Source: CAYJBP01 sp964368605 (GTDB lineage Bacteria > Bacillota > Dehalobacteriia > UBA4068). Taken from it: a stretch of DNA of 13,836 nt. Location of the stretch: the NCBI GenBank assembly GCA_964368605.1, contig CAYJBP010000065.1, positions 1 to 13,836 on the forward strand, in the 5' to 3' direction. The notes under the pieces were generated by a model, which worked only from the letters and a program-made list of their open reading frames with translations, had not been told where the DNA came from and did no database searches. Made by a program: the position numbers and the translations under genes. Within the stretch, counting starts at the first letter, position 1. Each line of letters starts with the position of its first letter. This document shows positions 1 to 5,983 of the stretch, one piece after another.

Positions 1-60
1 TCGCTAATCTTTTAGGGTATGCAACTTCGGTTCGGATTACATAGGTTTCCCTAAGTTAGA

Positions 61-80
61 TATAATTTTACTAAAGGAGG
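61..80 (+). promoter_or_regulatory. Possible -10 box and strong ribosome site of the SLH gene
   Basis: A TATAAT hexamer lies at 61-66 and a strong Shine-Dalgarno run (AAAGGAGG) at 73-80, six bases before the ATG at 87. If the hexamer is the -10 box, the transcript would start almost on the ribosome site. No convincing -35 box is seen 16-18 bases upstream. An inverted pair TTAGGG (12-17) / CCCTAA (49-54) lies just upstream and could be a leader hairpin from an earlier promoter, or an operator. The ribosome site is certain; the promoter is weak. Confidence 0.35.
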
Positions 81-86
81 AATATC

Positions 87-1844
87 ATGAAACATATTTT
101 TACCCTATTGCTTAGTCTTACCTTAATCTTTGGCCTGGTAACCACTGCTTTAGCCGAAGATAATAATATCCCCGAACCGGCGGCAACTGCCTCAATCAAC
201 CTGCCCTATGCCGATACTAATCATCTAAACGATGCCCAAAAGCTGGCTCTTAGCTCGCTTTATGATTTAGGTATTTTTAATGGTACTTTAATCGACGGCC
301 AATTATTGTTTAGAGCCGATGCCTCTATATCCCGTGCCGAGTTTGCCAAGGCCGTTTGGGTATTAAGTGGCCTGGATTTAAAGGCCGATTTAGTCAATAA
401 TTTTAGCGATATCAGCGCCACCTACTGGGCTAGCCCCTATATCCTCAATGGCGTCGATCAGCAATGGTTTTTTGGCTATGATGATAATAGCTTTAAACCC
501 CAAAATAATATCAGTTTTGAAGAAGTTATCACCGTAATTATGCGCATTGCCTACCCCGAGCTGGAAGCAAGCCTGGCCGATGACGATAATGGCTATACCC
601 CTTATATCAATGCCGCCATCGAATACGGCATCATCACCGAAGCCATAGCCGAACTTAATCAAAACCAAGATGCCAGCCGCATTATTGTAGCCGAAATTAT
701 GTATAGCCTGCTCCAAAAGCAAAAAGCCCCTGTTAGCGGCATGGTTATCAGCAATGATGATCAAGGCTTAAGCCTAATTAGCGCCAATGGCAATCAGCAT
801 GATTTTGTAGCTAGCACCATTTTACCGGCCGATTTAATGCTGGGATCTTATTTGGAATTAACAACCGATCAAGGCCAAATTAGTGGCATTAGCCAAGCTA
901 TAAGCCCTAAAAAAGATACCGTTTATGCCCATATCGATGCCGCTTCGCAAACTATCACCATGCAAAACGATGATGATGGCACAGGCGAGTTTAGCGGTAC
1001 CGAATATGATATTAGCAAGGCTACTATTTATATTGCCAATTATGGTATTAACCAGGCTTATAGCGATGATAGCTTTGATGGCCAGCGCCTTGCCGATGCC
1101 GATATCTTTAATGCCGATGGCATTTTAATAGCCGAGATGTGGCAGATTATTGATGCCGATCAAGAGCAAATCAATGCCCTTTATTTGGTTAATCCGTCCA
1201 TCCGTTATACCGGCCTTTATTTTGCCAGCGTAAATGGCACCGGTCATAATAGCGATGGGGAGCATTATATTTTAAATGATGGCCAAAGCACTGCCTCGGC
1301 CGATAATCTTAGCTTGGAAATTCCTACATATGATAATAACGGCGCAGTAAACGGCAGTGAAGTTGTTACCGATAATTTAATTATCGCCTATACTTTAAAT
1401 GCCGATGGCATTAGCGAGTATTATCCGCTGGTATTTAAGGATGTTGCTGAGGTGCTGCTTAATTTTGATCAAGCCGCATTTTTAGGGGATAGTGATGATA
1501 ATTATCAGGTCTTGGATCTTGATAATAAGCAATTACAATTAGTAGATAAGTTCACCACCGGCGCAACTACAAACCAAAATTTCTATCCTTTGGCCGATTT
1601 TGATAGCAGCAATGGTTTTGTTCATATCATTGAAGATGATACCGACCCGAATAATCCTAGTATCAAGCGTTTTGGCCTGGCTGATGATTGCCAAATTTAT
1701 CATGTTAAGGATGGCATAGAGCCGATTGATAGTGGCGATTTAAAGGATTTGCTGGCCGATAATGATGGTACTTCGAGGGTTAATGGTTTATTTAAAGATG
1801 GCGAAATAGTGGTATTGTTTTATACTATCGGTTCGGTAATTTAA
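87..1844 (+). CDS. Secreted S-layer-homology (SLH) domain protein, 585 aa
   Basis: This is probably a cell-envelope protein anchored to the wall by SLH domains. Residues 1-23 form a signal peptide: a Lys-His start, a hydrophobic core and ALA before ED, which fits signal peptidase I cleavage. Three SLH-like units follow at about 39-95 (with SRAEFAKAV), 106-157 (FSDI..YWASPYI) and 166-210; the third is degenerate. SLH triplets are known to bind secondary wall polymers, or peptidoglycan in some diderm Firmicutes. From residue 213 to the end no family is recognised. That part is Asp- and Asn-rich with many short beta-type stretches, which would suit a calcium-binding or surface role, but this is inference. 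There is no C-terminal membrane segment. The start is fixed by AAAGGAGG at 73-80. The next gene begins 20 bases after the stop and may be cotranscribed. Confidence 0.85.
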   Translation: MKHIFTLLLSLTLIFGLVTTALAEDNNIPEPAATASINLPYADTNHLNDAQKLALSSLYDLGIFNGTLIDGQLLFRADASISRAEFAKAVWVLSGLDLKADLVNNFSDISATYWASPYILNGVDQQWFFGYDDNSFKPQNNISFEEVITVIMRIAYPELEASLADDDNGYTPYINAAIEYGIITEAIAELNQNQDASRIIVAEIMYSLLQKQKAPVSGMVISNDDQGLSLISANGNQHDFVASTILPADLMLGSYLELTTDQGQISGISQAISPKKDTVYAHIDAASQTITMQNDDDGTGEFSGTEYDISKATIYIANYGINQAYSDDSFDGQRLADADIFNADGILIAEMWQIIDADQEQINALYLVNPSIRYTGLYFASVNGTGHNSDGEHYILNDGQSTASADNLSLEIPTYDNNGAVNGSEVVTDNLIIAYTLNADGISEYYPLVFKDVAEVLLNFDQAAFLGDSDDNYQVLDLDNKQLQLVDKFTTGATTNQNFYPLADFDSSNGFVHIIEDDTDPNNPSIKRFGLADDCQIYHVKDGIEPIDSGDLKDLLADNDGTSRVNGLFKDGEIVVLFYTIGSVI

Positions 1845-1864
1845 AGTTTTTTTAGGAGGGTAAT

Positions 1865-2230
1865 ATGCAATTTAAATTAGTACATAATAATATTAATGTG
1901 GCCGATTTGGAAAAATCGCTGGCCTTTTATGATCAGGCCTTGGGCTTAAAGGAAGTAGAGCGCAAGGAGGCGGAAGATGGCAGTTTTATCATTGTTTATT
2001 TGGGTGATGGCATTAGCGATTGGCGTTTTGAGCTAACCTGGCTAAAGGATCATGCCTTCCCTTATAATTTGGGTGATAATGAGATTCATACTGCCTTTAG
2101 ATGTGATGATTATGAGGCGGCCTTGGCTAAGCATCAGGAGATGGGCTGTGTTTGTTATATTAATGAGCAAATGGGCATTTATTTTATAGTAGATCCTGAT
2201 GGATATTGGTTAGAGGTTTTGCCTGCTTGA
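1865..2230 (+). CDS. VOC-superfamily protein, probable glyoxalase I (lactoylglutathione lyase-like), 121 aa
   Basis: This is a small vicinal-oxygen-chelate protein of two beta-alpha-beta-beta-beta modules. The first is at residues 3-60 (HNNINVADLEKSLAFY start) and the second at about 72-119, ending GYWLEVLP. His7, Glu56, His75 and Glu117 fall where the four metal ligands of bacterial glyoxalase I lie, so a metal-dependent active site is likely intact. Glyoxalase I isomerises the hemithioacetal of methylglyoxal and a thiol; the thiol used here is unknown. The length suits the compact clostridial type. An AGGAGG at 1854-1859 lies five bases before the ATG. It follows the SLH gene by 20 bases with no terminator between, so readthrough is likely, though the products have no obvious link. 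Other VOC activities cannot be excluded. Confidence 0.8.
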   Translation: MQFKLVHNNINVADLEKSLAFYDQALGLKEVERKEAEDGSFIIVYLGDGISDWRFELTWLKDHAFPYNLGDNEIHTAFRCDDYEAALAKHQEMGCVCYINEQMGIYFIVDPDGYWLEVLPA

Positions 2231-2255
2231 TTTTAGGGCAAGACTATGTTAGAAT
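2227..2255 (+). promoter_or_regulatory. Predicted promoter of the DUF1858 gene
   Basis: TTGATT (2227-2232), a 17-base spacer and TAGAAT (2250-2255), with TG one base before the -10 box (extended -10). The -35 box overlaps the stop codon of the VOC gene. Transcription would begin near 2262, giving a leader of about 30 bases. Confidence 0.55.
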
Positions 2256-2290
2256 ATGCTTATTAATTTTAAATAATGGAGGGAAAGAAA

Positions 2291-2485
2291 ATGATTACAA
2301 AAGAGATGGGGATAATTGAATTAGTGGAGAAGTGGCCACATACTGCGCAGATTTTGATGCAGCATGGCATGGGATGCTTGGGATGTGCTGCTGCACATTT
2401 TGAGAATATAGAGCAAGGCGCATCGGCGCATGGCATTGATGTAGACAGTTTAATTGCTGCATTAAACCAATCTATAGAAGCATAA
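2291..2485 (+). CDS. DUF1858 / hybrid-cluster-associated redox disulfide protein, 64 aa
   Basis: The protein opens with MITKEMGIIELVEKWP and carries GMGCLGCAAAHFE, the single CxxC signature of the DUF1858 family. Members are often described as redox disulfide proteins associated with hybrid-cluster (prismane) proteins in anaerobes. The ending, with HGIDVDSLIAALN, is also typical. No biochemical reaction is established for the family. An ATG at 2276 is in frame, but it overlaps the Shine-Dalgarno GGAGGG (2278-2283). The ATG at 2291, seven bases after that site, is therefore the better start and fits the family's N-terminus. The gene has its own promoter and terminator and stands alone. No hybrid-cluster protein gene lies in the window. 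The kor operon begins 428 bases downstream. Confidence 0.85.
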   Translation: MITKEMGIIELVEKWPHTAQILMQHGMGCLGCAAAHFENIEQGASAHGIDVDSLIAALNQSIEA

Positions 2486-2494
2486 ATGGTTGAT

Positions 2495-2530
2495 AAAAAG
2501 AGGTTGTCGCAAAAAGCGGCAACCTTTTTT
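2495..2530 (+). terminator. Intrinsic terminator after the DUF1858 gene
   Basis: The stem is GGTTGTCGC (2502-2510) / GCGGCAACC (2516-2524) with one wobble pair and an AAAAA loop, then TTTTTT. It belongs to the same sequence family as the terminators after korC and ilvN. Confidence 0.9.
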
Positions 2531-2812
2531 GTTTTAAAAGTTTTTGTATTACTTTTTACAAAAAGTAATGGTTTTAATCTCTTAATCTTTTATGGCCGCC
2601 ATGGCCTTTATTTTTGCTAAACTTTTATCCAAATAATCGCCTAAAATTGTAAAATCTAAAAAAAGTTCTACAATTTAAACAATTTATTCATTTAATATCA
2701 AAGTTGCTTAAATTAACTTAGCTTAATACCTGTTAGTGTTTAGCTGCTTATTTAGTTTTGGCTAACTTGTTATCCAACTTGGTATTAAAATATTCTTAAT
2801 ATTCAATAAGAA
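2531..2812. other. Gene-free AT-rich region with several inverted repeats
   Basis: No gene is supported between 2531 and the kor promoter. The stretch holds a perfect 10-bp hairpin, ATTACTTTTT (2548-2557) / AAAAAGTAAT (2560-2569), with a two-base loop; a pair AAATTGTA (2644-2651) / TACAATTT (2669-2676); a long-range pair TTAATACC (2723-2730) / GGTATTAA (2781-2788); inside it GTTAG (2732-2736) / CTAAC (2762-2766); and a direct repeat AACTTG at 2764 and 2776. The first hairpin and its right flank resemble the sequence after the second terminator copy at 8371-8425. Confidence 0.6.
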
Positions 2813-2841
2813 TTTCTTTTTATTTTTGATTATGTTATAAT
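2792..2841 (+). promoter_or_regulatory. Predicted kor operon promoter with an upstream dyad
   Basis: An extended -10 box, TGTTATAAT, ends at 2841 (TATAAT 2836-2841). The -35 region near 2813-2818 (TTTCTT) is poor, as is common with extended -10 promoters. A dyad ATTCTTA (2792-2798) / TAAGAAT (2807-2813) touches the -35 region and could bind a regulator. The leader is about 65 bases. It can form TTTAAGCC (2845-2852) / GGCTAAA (2862-2868) with one bulged base, before the ribosome site GAGGAGGAG at 2896-2904. Confidence 0.55.
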
Positions 2842-2913
2842 GGGTTTAAGCCAGTTAATGGGGCTAAAGTTTATGCCCACTGTTTAATTAGTATTGAGGA
2901 GGAGAAACAGTTA

Positions 2914-3123
2914 ATGGTTAAAAAATCTTACCGGGTAACAGTGTTTGAGGATTTATGCAAAGCCTGTGGTATTTGTATAGAATTATGTCCTACCAAGGTA
3001 TTCGTTGCCCAAGCCGATGGCAAATCTAAAGTTGAAAGTGAAGAACGCTGCACTTCGTGCCTAATGTGCGAAATGCATTGCCCCGACTTTTGTGTAGAAG
3101 TGGAGGAAAAAGCCAATGACTAA
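2914..3123 (+). CDS. korD: 2-oxoacid:ferredoxin oxidoreductase, delta (ferredoxin-like) subunit, 69 aa
   Basis: This is a two-cluster ferredoxin-type subunit. Cys15, Cys18, Cys21 and Cys25 (CKACGICIELCP) and Cys46, Cys49, Cys52 and Cys56 (CTSCLMCEMHCP) form two complete CxxCxxCxxxCP motifs, each expected to share in holding a [4Fe-4S] cluster. In the complex it passes electrons from the thiamine site of KorAB to soluble ferredoxin. It is the first gene of the delta-alpha-beta-gamma operon and overlaps korA by eight bases, which implies translational coupling. A strong GAGGAGGAG ribosome site precedes the ATG. The length is normal for this subunit. Confidence 0.93.
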   Translation: MVKKSYRVTVFEDLCKACGICIELCPTKVFVAQADGKSKVESEERCTSCLMCEMHCPDFCVEVEEKAND

Positions 3124-4246
3124 TGTACGCTTAGTGCAAGGTAACGAGGCCTGCGCTTTAGGCGCTATTGCCGCCGGAGCCAGCTTTTATGCAGGATATC
3201 CCATCACCCCCTCTACCGAAGTTGCGGAGAATATGGCCGTTTTAATGCCCAAAGCAGGCAAAAAGTTTATCCAAATGGAGGACGAAATTGCTTCGATTGG
3301 TGCTATTATCGGTGCTTCATGTACCGGCGCTAAGGCCTTTACGGCTACTTCCGGCCCCGGCTTTTCTTTAATGCAAGAATTATTGGGCTATGCCTCGATG
3401 ACCGAAGTTCCGATCGTATTAATTAATGTAATGCGTCCCGGCCCTTCTACCGGCTTGCCTACTTTATCGGCTCAAGGCGATGTTATGCAAGCCCGCTGGG
3501 GCACCCATGGCGACCATGCCATTATTGCCATTGCGCCCAGCTCGGTTACCGAAACCTATTTCGAAACCATTAATGCCTTTAATTTGGCCGAAAAATACCG
3601 CACCCCGGTTATCCTTTTATTAGATGAGGAAATTGGCCATTTAAGAGAGCGCTTTGATATCGAAGGCAAAGAGGTAGAGATTGTCGACCGCAAGCGCCCC
3701 ACCTGTCCGCCCGAAGAATATTTGCCCTATAGCAATGAAGAGCCGGATGGCATCCCTGCTATGGCCGATTTTGGTACCGGCTATCATTATCATGTTACCG
3801 GCCTTACCCATAATCAAAAGGGTTTTTATACCAGTAAATTAGATGAAGTAGATACCTTTATCCGCCGCATCTATAATAAAATAGAAGACAAAGTGGACGA
3901 AATTGCCACCTTTGAAGAAGTTCATACCGAAGATGCCGAGGTTTTATTTATTGCCTATGGTAGCGTTGCCCGTACCGCCGAAGAAGTAGTTGAAGAAATG
4001 CGCGCCAACGGCCAAAAAGTTGGCTTATTGCGCCCAATTACCGTTTGGCCTTTCCACGAGGAAAAAATTAAAGCCGCTTGCGCCGGCAAAAAAGCCGTTA
4101 TCGTGCCCGAAATGAATATGGGCCAATATGTAAGGGAAATAGAGCGCGTTGCTCCTAAAGATGTAAAAGTAATTTCCCATACCCGCGTAGACGGCGAATT
4201 AATTATGCCTCAGGAATTAATGGATTGTGTCAAGGAGGTGCTGTAA
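3116..4246 (+). CDS. korA: 2-oxoacid (probably 2-oxoglutarate):ferredoxin oxidoreductase, alpha subunit, 376 aa
   Basis: This is the alpha subunit of the CoA-dependent oxidative decarboxylase that turns a 2-oxoacid into acyl-CoA, CO2 and reduced ferredoxin; the reverse, reductive reaction also occurs in anaerobes. The pyrimidine-binding domain of the thiamine diphosphate fold occupies about residues 1-190, with GYPITPSTE at 27-35 and ATSGPGFSLM at 77-86. The transketolase C-terminal-like domain follows, at about 265-376. GYPITPSTE and the four-gene order are usual for 2-oxoglutarate enzymes (KorA/OorA). The branched-chain 2-oxoacid enzyme (VorB) is close in sequence and cannot be excluded. 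A GGAGG lies inside the end of korD. korB starts immediately after the stop codon. No defects were seen. Confidence 0.9.
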   Translation: MTNVRLVQGNEACALGAIAAGASFYAGYPITPSTEVAENMAVLMPKAGKKFIQMEDEIASIGAIIGASCTGAKAFTATSGPGFSLMQELLGYASMTEVPIVLINVMRPGPSTGLPTLSAQGDVMQARWGTHGDHAIIAIAPSSVTETYFETINAFNLAEKYRTPVILLLDEEIGHLRERFDIEGKEVEIVDRKRPTCPPEEYLPYSNEEPDGIPAMADFGTGYHYHVTGLTHNQKGFYTSKLDEVDTFIRRIYNKIEDKVDEIATFEEVHTEDAEVLFIAYGSVARTAEEVVEEMRANGQKVGLLRPITVWPFHEEKIKAACAGKKAVIVPEMNMGQYVREIERVAPKDVKVISHTRVDGELIMPQELMDCVKEVL

Positions 4247-5065
4247 ATGAAAGCGCATTATCAAAAGTATTTTCGCGGTAATTTGCCCCATATTTGGTGC
4301 GCAGGCTGCGGCAATGGCATTATCATGTCGGCCTGGGCTCGTGCCATGGAAAAAATGGGCTTAGATAATGAACAATGCGTAGGTGTATCCGGCATTGGTT
4401 GTTCTTCGCGTATTACCGGCTATTTAGATATGAACACCCTGCATACAGCCCATGGTAGAGCCTTGCCTTTTGCCACCGGCGTAAAAATGAGCAATCCCGA
4501 CTTAAATGTATTTGTATTCTCGGGCGATGGCGATGCCATTGCTATCGGCGGCAATCATTTTATCCATGCCTGCCGCAGGGATATGGATATGACCATGATT
4601 ATCTTTAATAATAATATTTACGGCATGACCGGCGGCCAGTTCTCGCCCTTAACTCCTTTGGGCAAAAACACCACCACTTCGCCTTATGGCTCTTTGCATC
4701 GCAGCTTTGATATCTGTGGCTTGGCCATTGGTGCCGGTGCTAGCTTTGTAGCTCGTGGCGATATTTATCATGCTCGTCAATTAACCGATTTAATCGTAGA
4801 AGCCCATCAGCATAAAGGCTTCTCGGTAATCGAAGTTATTGCAACCTGCCCGATTTCTTATGGTCGTCGCAATAAAATTCCGCATCCTGCCGATATGATG
4901 AATTATATCAAAGATAATACCATCAGCAAGGCTAAAGCCGAAAAGATGACCCCCGAAGAATTAGGCGATAAAATTATTATCGGCAAATTATACGAAGGCG
5001 AAGCCGTAGAATATAATGAGCAATACAATGCTATGGTAGAGCGCTTGAAAGGAGAGGGCAAATAA
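4247..5065 (+). CDS. korB: 2-oxoacid (probably 2-oxoglutarate):ferredoxin oxidoreductase, beta subunit, 272 aa
   Basis: This is the thiamine-diphosphate-binding beta subunit. GDGDA at 93-97 followed by NNNIYGMTGGQ at 121-131 is the Mg/diphosphate-binding GDG...NN motif. Cys18 and Cys21 (WCAGCGNG), Cys52 (GIGCSS) and Cys201 (ATCPISYG) match the four conserved cysteines that bind the single [4Fe-4S] cluster of two-domain beta subunits; this match is by family pattern. HTAHGRALPFATG (residues 67-79) is a hallmark of the KorB/VorA group. The ATG follows the korA stop without a gap, and its ribosome site (AAGGAGG) is inside korA. The stop overlaps the korC start by one base. Confidence 0.92.
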   Translation: MKAHYQKYFRGNLPHIWCAGCGNGIIMSAWARAMEKMGLDNEQCVGVSGIGCSSRITGYLDMNTLHTAHGRALPFATGVKMSNPDLNVFVFSGDGDAIAIGGNHFIHACRRDMDMTMIIFNNNIYGMTGGQFSPLTPLGKNTTTSPYGSLHRSFDICGLAIGAGASFVARGDIYHARQLTDLIVEAHQHKGFSVIEVIATCPISYGRRNKIPHPADMMNYIKDNTISKAKAEKMTPEELGDKIIIGKLYEGEAVEYNEQYNAMVERLKGEGK

Positions 5066-5607
5066 TGACGATGGACTGGAAAATCCGCCTAAGCGGAACC
5101 GGTGGACAAGGGGTAATTAAGGCTGCGATGATATTAGCCGAAGCCGCCTTGGTAGATGGCAACAATGCCACACAATCGCAGGTATACGGCCCGGAATCCC
5201 GTGGTGGTTCTACCCGTGCCGAGGTAAATATTTCCGATAAAAAAATTCGTTTCCCCAAGGTGGAAACCCCCAATATGCTACTTTGCTTATCTAAAGAATC
5301 CTATAAAAAATACTCCGATAATATAGCCGAAGGCGGTATTTTAATCTTAGATGGCGATATTGGCAAAGGCGATAGCCATCCCGGCGTTAAAGTGTATCGT
5401 GCCGATATTACCGTTATTGCCCGTGAACAAATTGGTAATGAGATGTGCGCCAATGTGGTAGCCTTAGGTGTATTAAACGGCATTTGCAAAATGGTTACCG
5501 ATGCCGGTATGGAAGAATCCTTGCGCCGCAACTTTAAGGCCAAGATTTTTGATATTAATACCAAAGCCTATCAAGCAGGCTTAAATGCTCCATTGATAGA
5601 AGAATAA
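5065..5607 (+). CDS. korC: 2-oxoacid (probably 2-oxoglutarate):ferredoxin oxidoreductase, gamma subunit, 180 aa
   Basis: This is the gamma subunit of the same complex. GTGGQG at 11-16 and QSQVYGPESRGGSTRAEV at 37-54 are the family signatures; this domain helps bind CoA. It completes the korDABC set, so the enzyme appears intact. The ATG overlaps the last base of korB (TAATG), with AAAGGAG about ten bases upstream. A second ATG six bases later is equally possible and would shorten the protein by two residues. A strong terminator follows the stop within ten bases, marking the end of the operon. Confidence 0.93.
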   Translation: MTMDWKIRLSGTGGQGVIKAAMILAEAALVDGNNATQSQVYGPESRGGSTRAEVNISDKKIRFPKVETPNMLLCLSKESYKKYSDNIAEGGILILDGDIGKGDSHPGVKVYRADITVIAREQIGNEMCANVVALGVLNGICKMVTDAGMEESLRRNFKAKIFDINTKAYQAGLNAPLIEE

Positions 5608-5611
5608 TCAT

Positions 5612-5648
5612 AAAAGAGGCTGTCGCAGTTGCGACAGCCTCTTTTTTT
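5612..5648 (+). terminator. Strong intrinsic terminator of the kor operon
   Basis: This is a perfect 16-bp inverted repeat: the left arm at 5612-5627 and the right arm at 5630-5645, with core GGCTGTCGCA / TGCGACAGCC, two bases between the arms and a T tract to 5648. The A-rich left flank could also make it work in the other direction, but no gene enters from the right. Confidence 0.95.
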
Positions 5649-5912
5649 GTATATAACGGTTATTGGTTTGATATTGTGGGCTGTTTTGGCTTTGCCAAAA
5701 GGCGTCGGCTTTAAGCTAATTACTTCCTTTGCTGCTCTTATTCCTCAATTTAGATTTGCTTGCTTAGTTTTTGGGTTGGCTTAAAACCTTTTAGACCTTG
5801 GGGGACGCTGCCCCCCAACCCCCCCTGCAATTTTTTGTAAAAGATTGAGTAAAACTTAAAAACAGTAGTTAATGCGACAGACCTTTTAACACAACTTTCC
5901 TTTAAATTCAGC
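5649..5912. other. Gene-free region with hairpins and a solo terminator half
   Basis: No gene is supported here. It contains a hairpin TTTTGGC (5684-5690) / GCCAAAA (5694-5700); a GC hairpin TTGGGGG (5798-5804) / CCCCCAA (5812-5818) followed by seven C at 5819-5825; and, at 5872-5886, a single arm close to the right half of the kor terminator (ATGCGACAG then ACCTTTT). No T-box or riboswitch motif was recognised. Confidence 0.6.
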
Positions 5913-5941
5913 TAGACAAAAGTATAAATAAATGGTATAAT
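5913..5941 (+). promoter_or_regulatory. Predicted ilvBN promoter
   Basis: TAGACA (5913-5918), a 17-base spacer and TATAAT (5936-5941), with TG at 5933-5934 (extended -10). Transcription would begin about 5948, leaving a leader of only about 35 bases before the ATG at 5984. That is too short for a T-box or a leader-peptide attenuator, so control is more likely by an upstream DNA-binding regulator or by enzyme feedback. The ribosome site AGGAGG is at 5970-5975. Confidence 0.75.
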
Positions 5942-5983
5942 GCAAAATGTACTACTATATAGAATTTTTAGGAGGTTGTTTTA

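Noticed and set aside
12..54. Riboswitch or tRNA remnant at the window start
   Set aside because: TTAGGG/CCCTAA and a GGTTCGGATTAC stretch gave a passing resemblance, but no complete cloverleaf or known aptamer core is present.
390..764. Open frame of 124 codons on the minus strand inside the SLH gene
   Set aside because: It lies wholly within a well supported gene, lacks a ribosome site and has a low-complexity Ile/Gly/Ala product typical of an antisense shadow.
925..1128. Plus-strand 67-codon frame inside the SLH gene
   Set aside because: It is an alternative frame of the real gene with no start signals and a Met/Pro/Leu-rich shadow product.
2276..2290. Upstream ATG for the DUF1858 gene
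   Set aside because: The codon overlaps the Shine-Dalgarno sequence used by the ATG at 2291, and the family starts at MITK.
2792..2813. ARG box for ArgR upstream of kor
   Set aside because: The half-site ATATTCAA is present, but the partner TGAAT is not in the required place; the dyad is a different palindrome.
5649..5983. T-box or leader-peptide attenuator for ilvBN
   Set aside because: No T-box sequence (AGGGTGGNACCGCG type) is seen, and the predicted promoter leaves only about 35 bases of leader.
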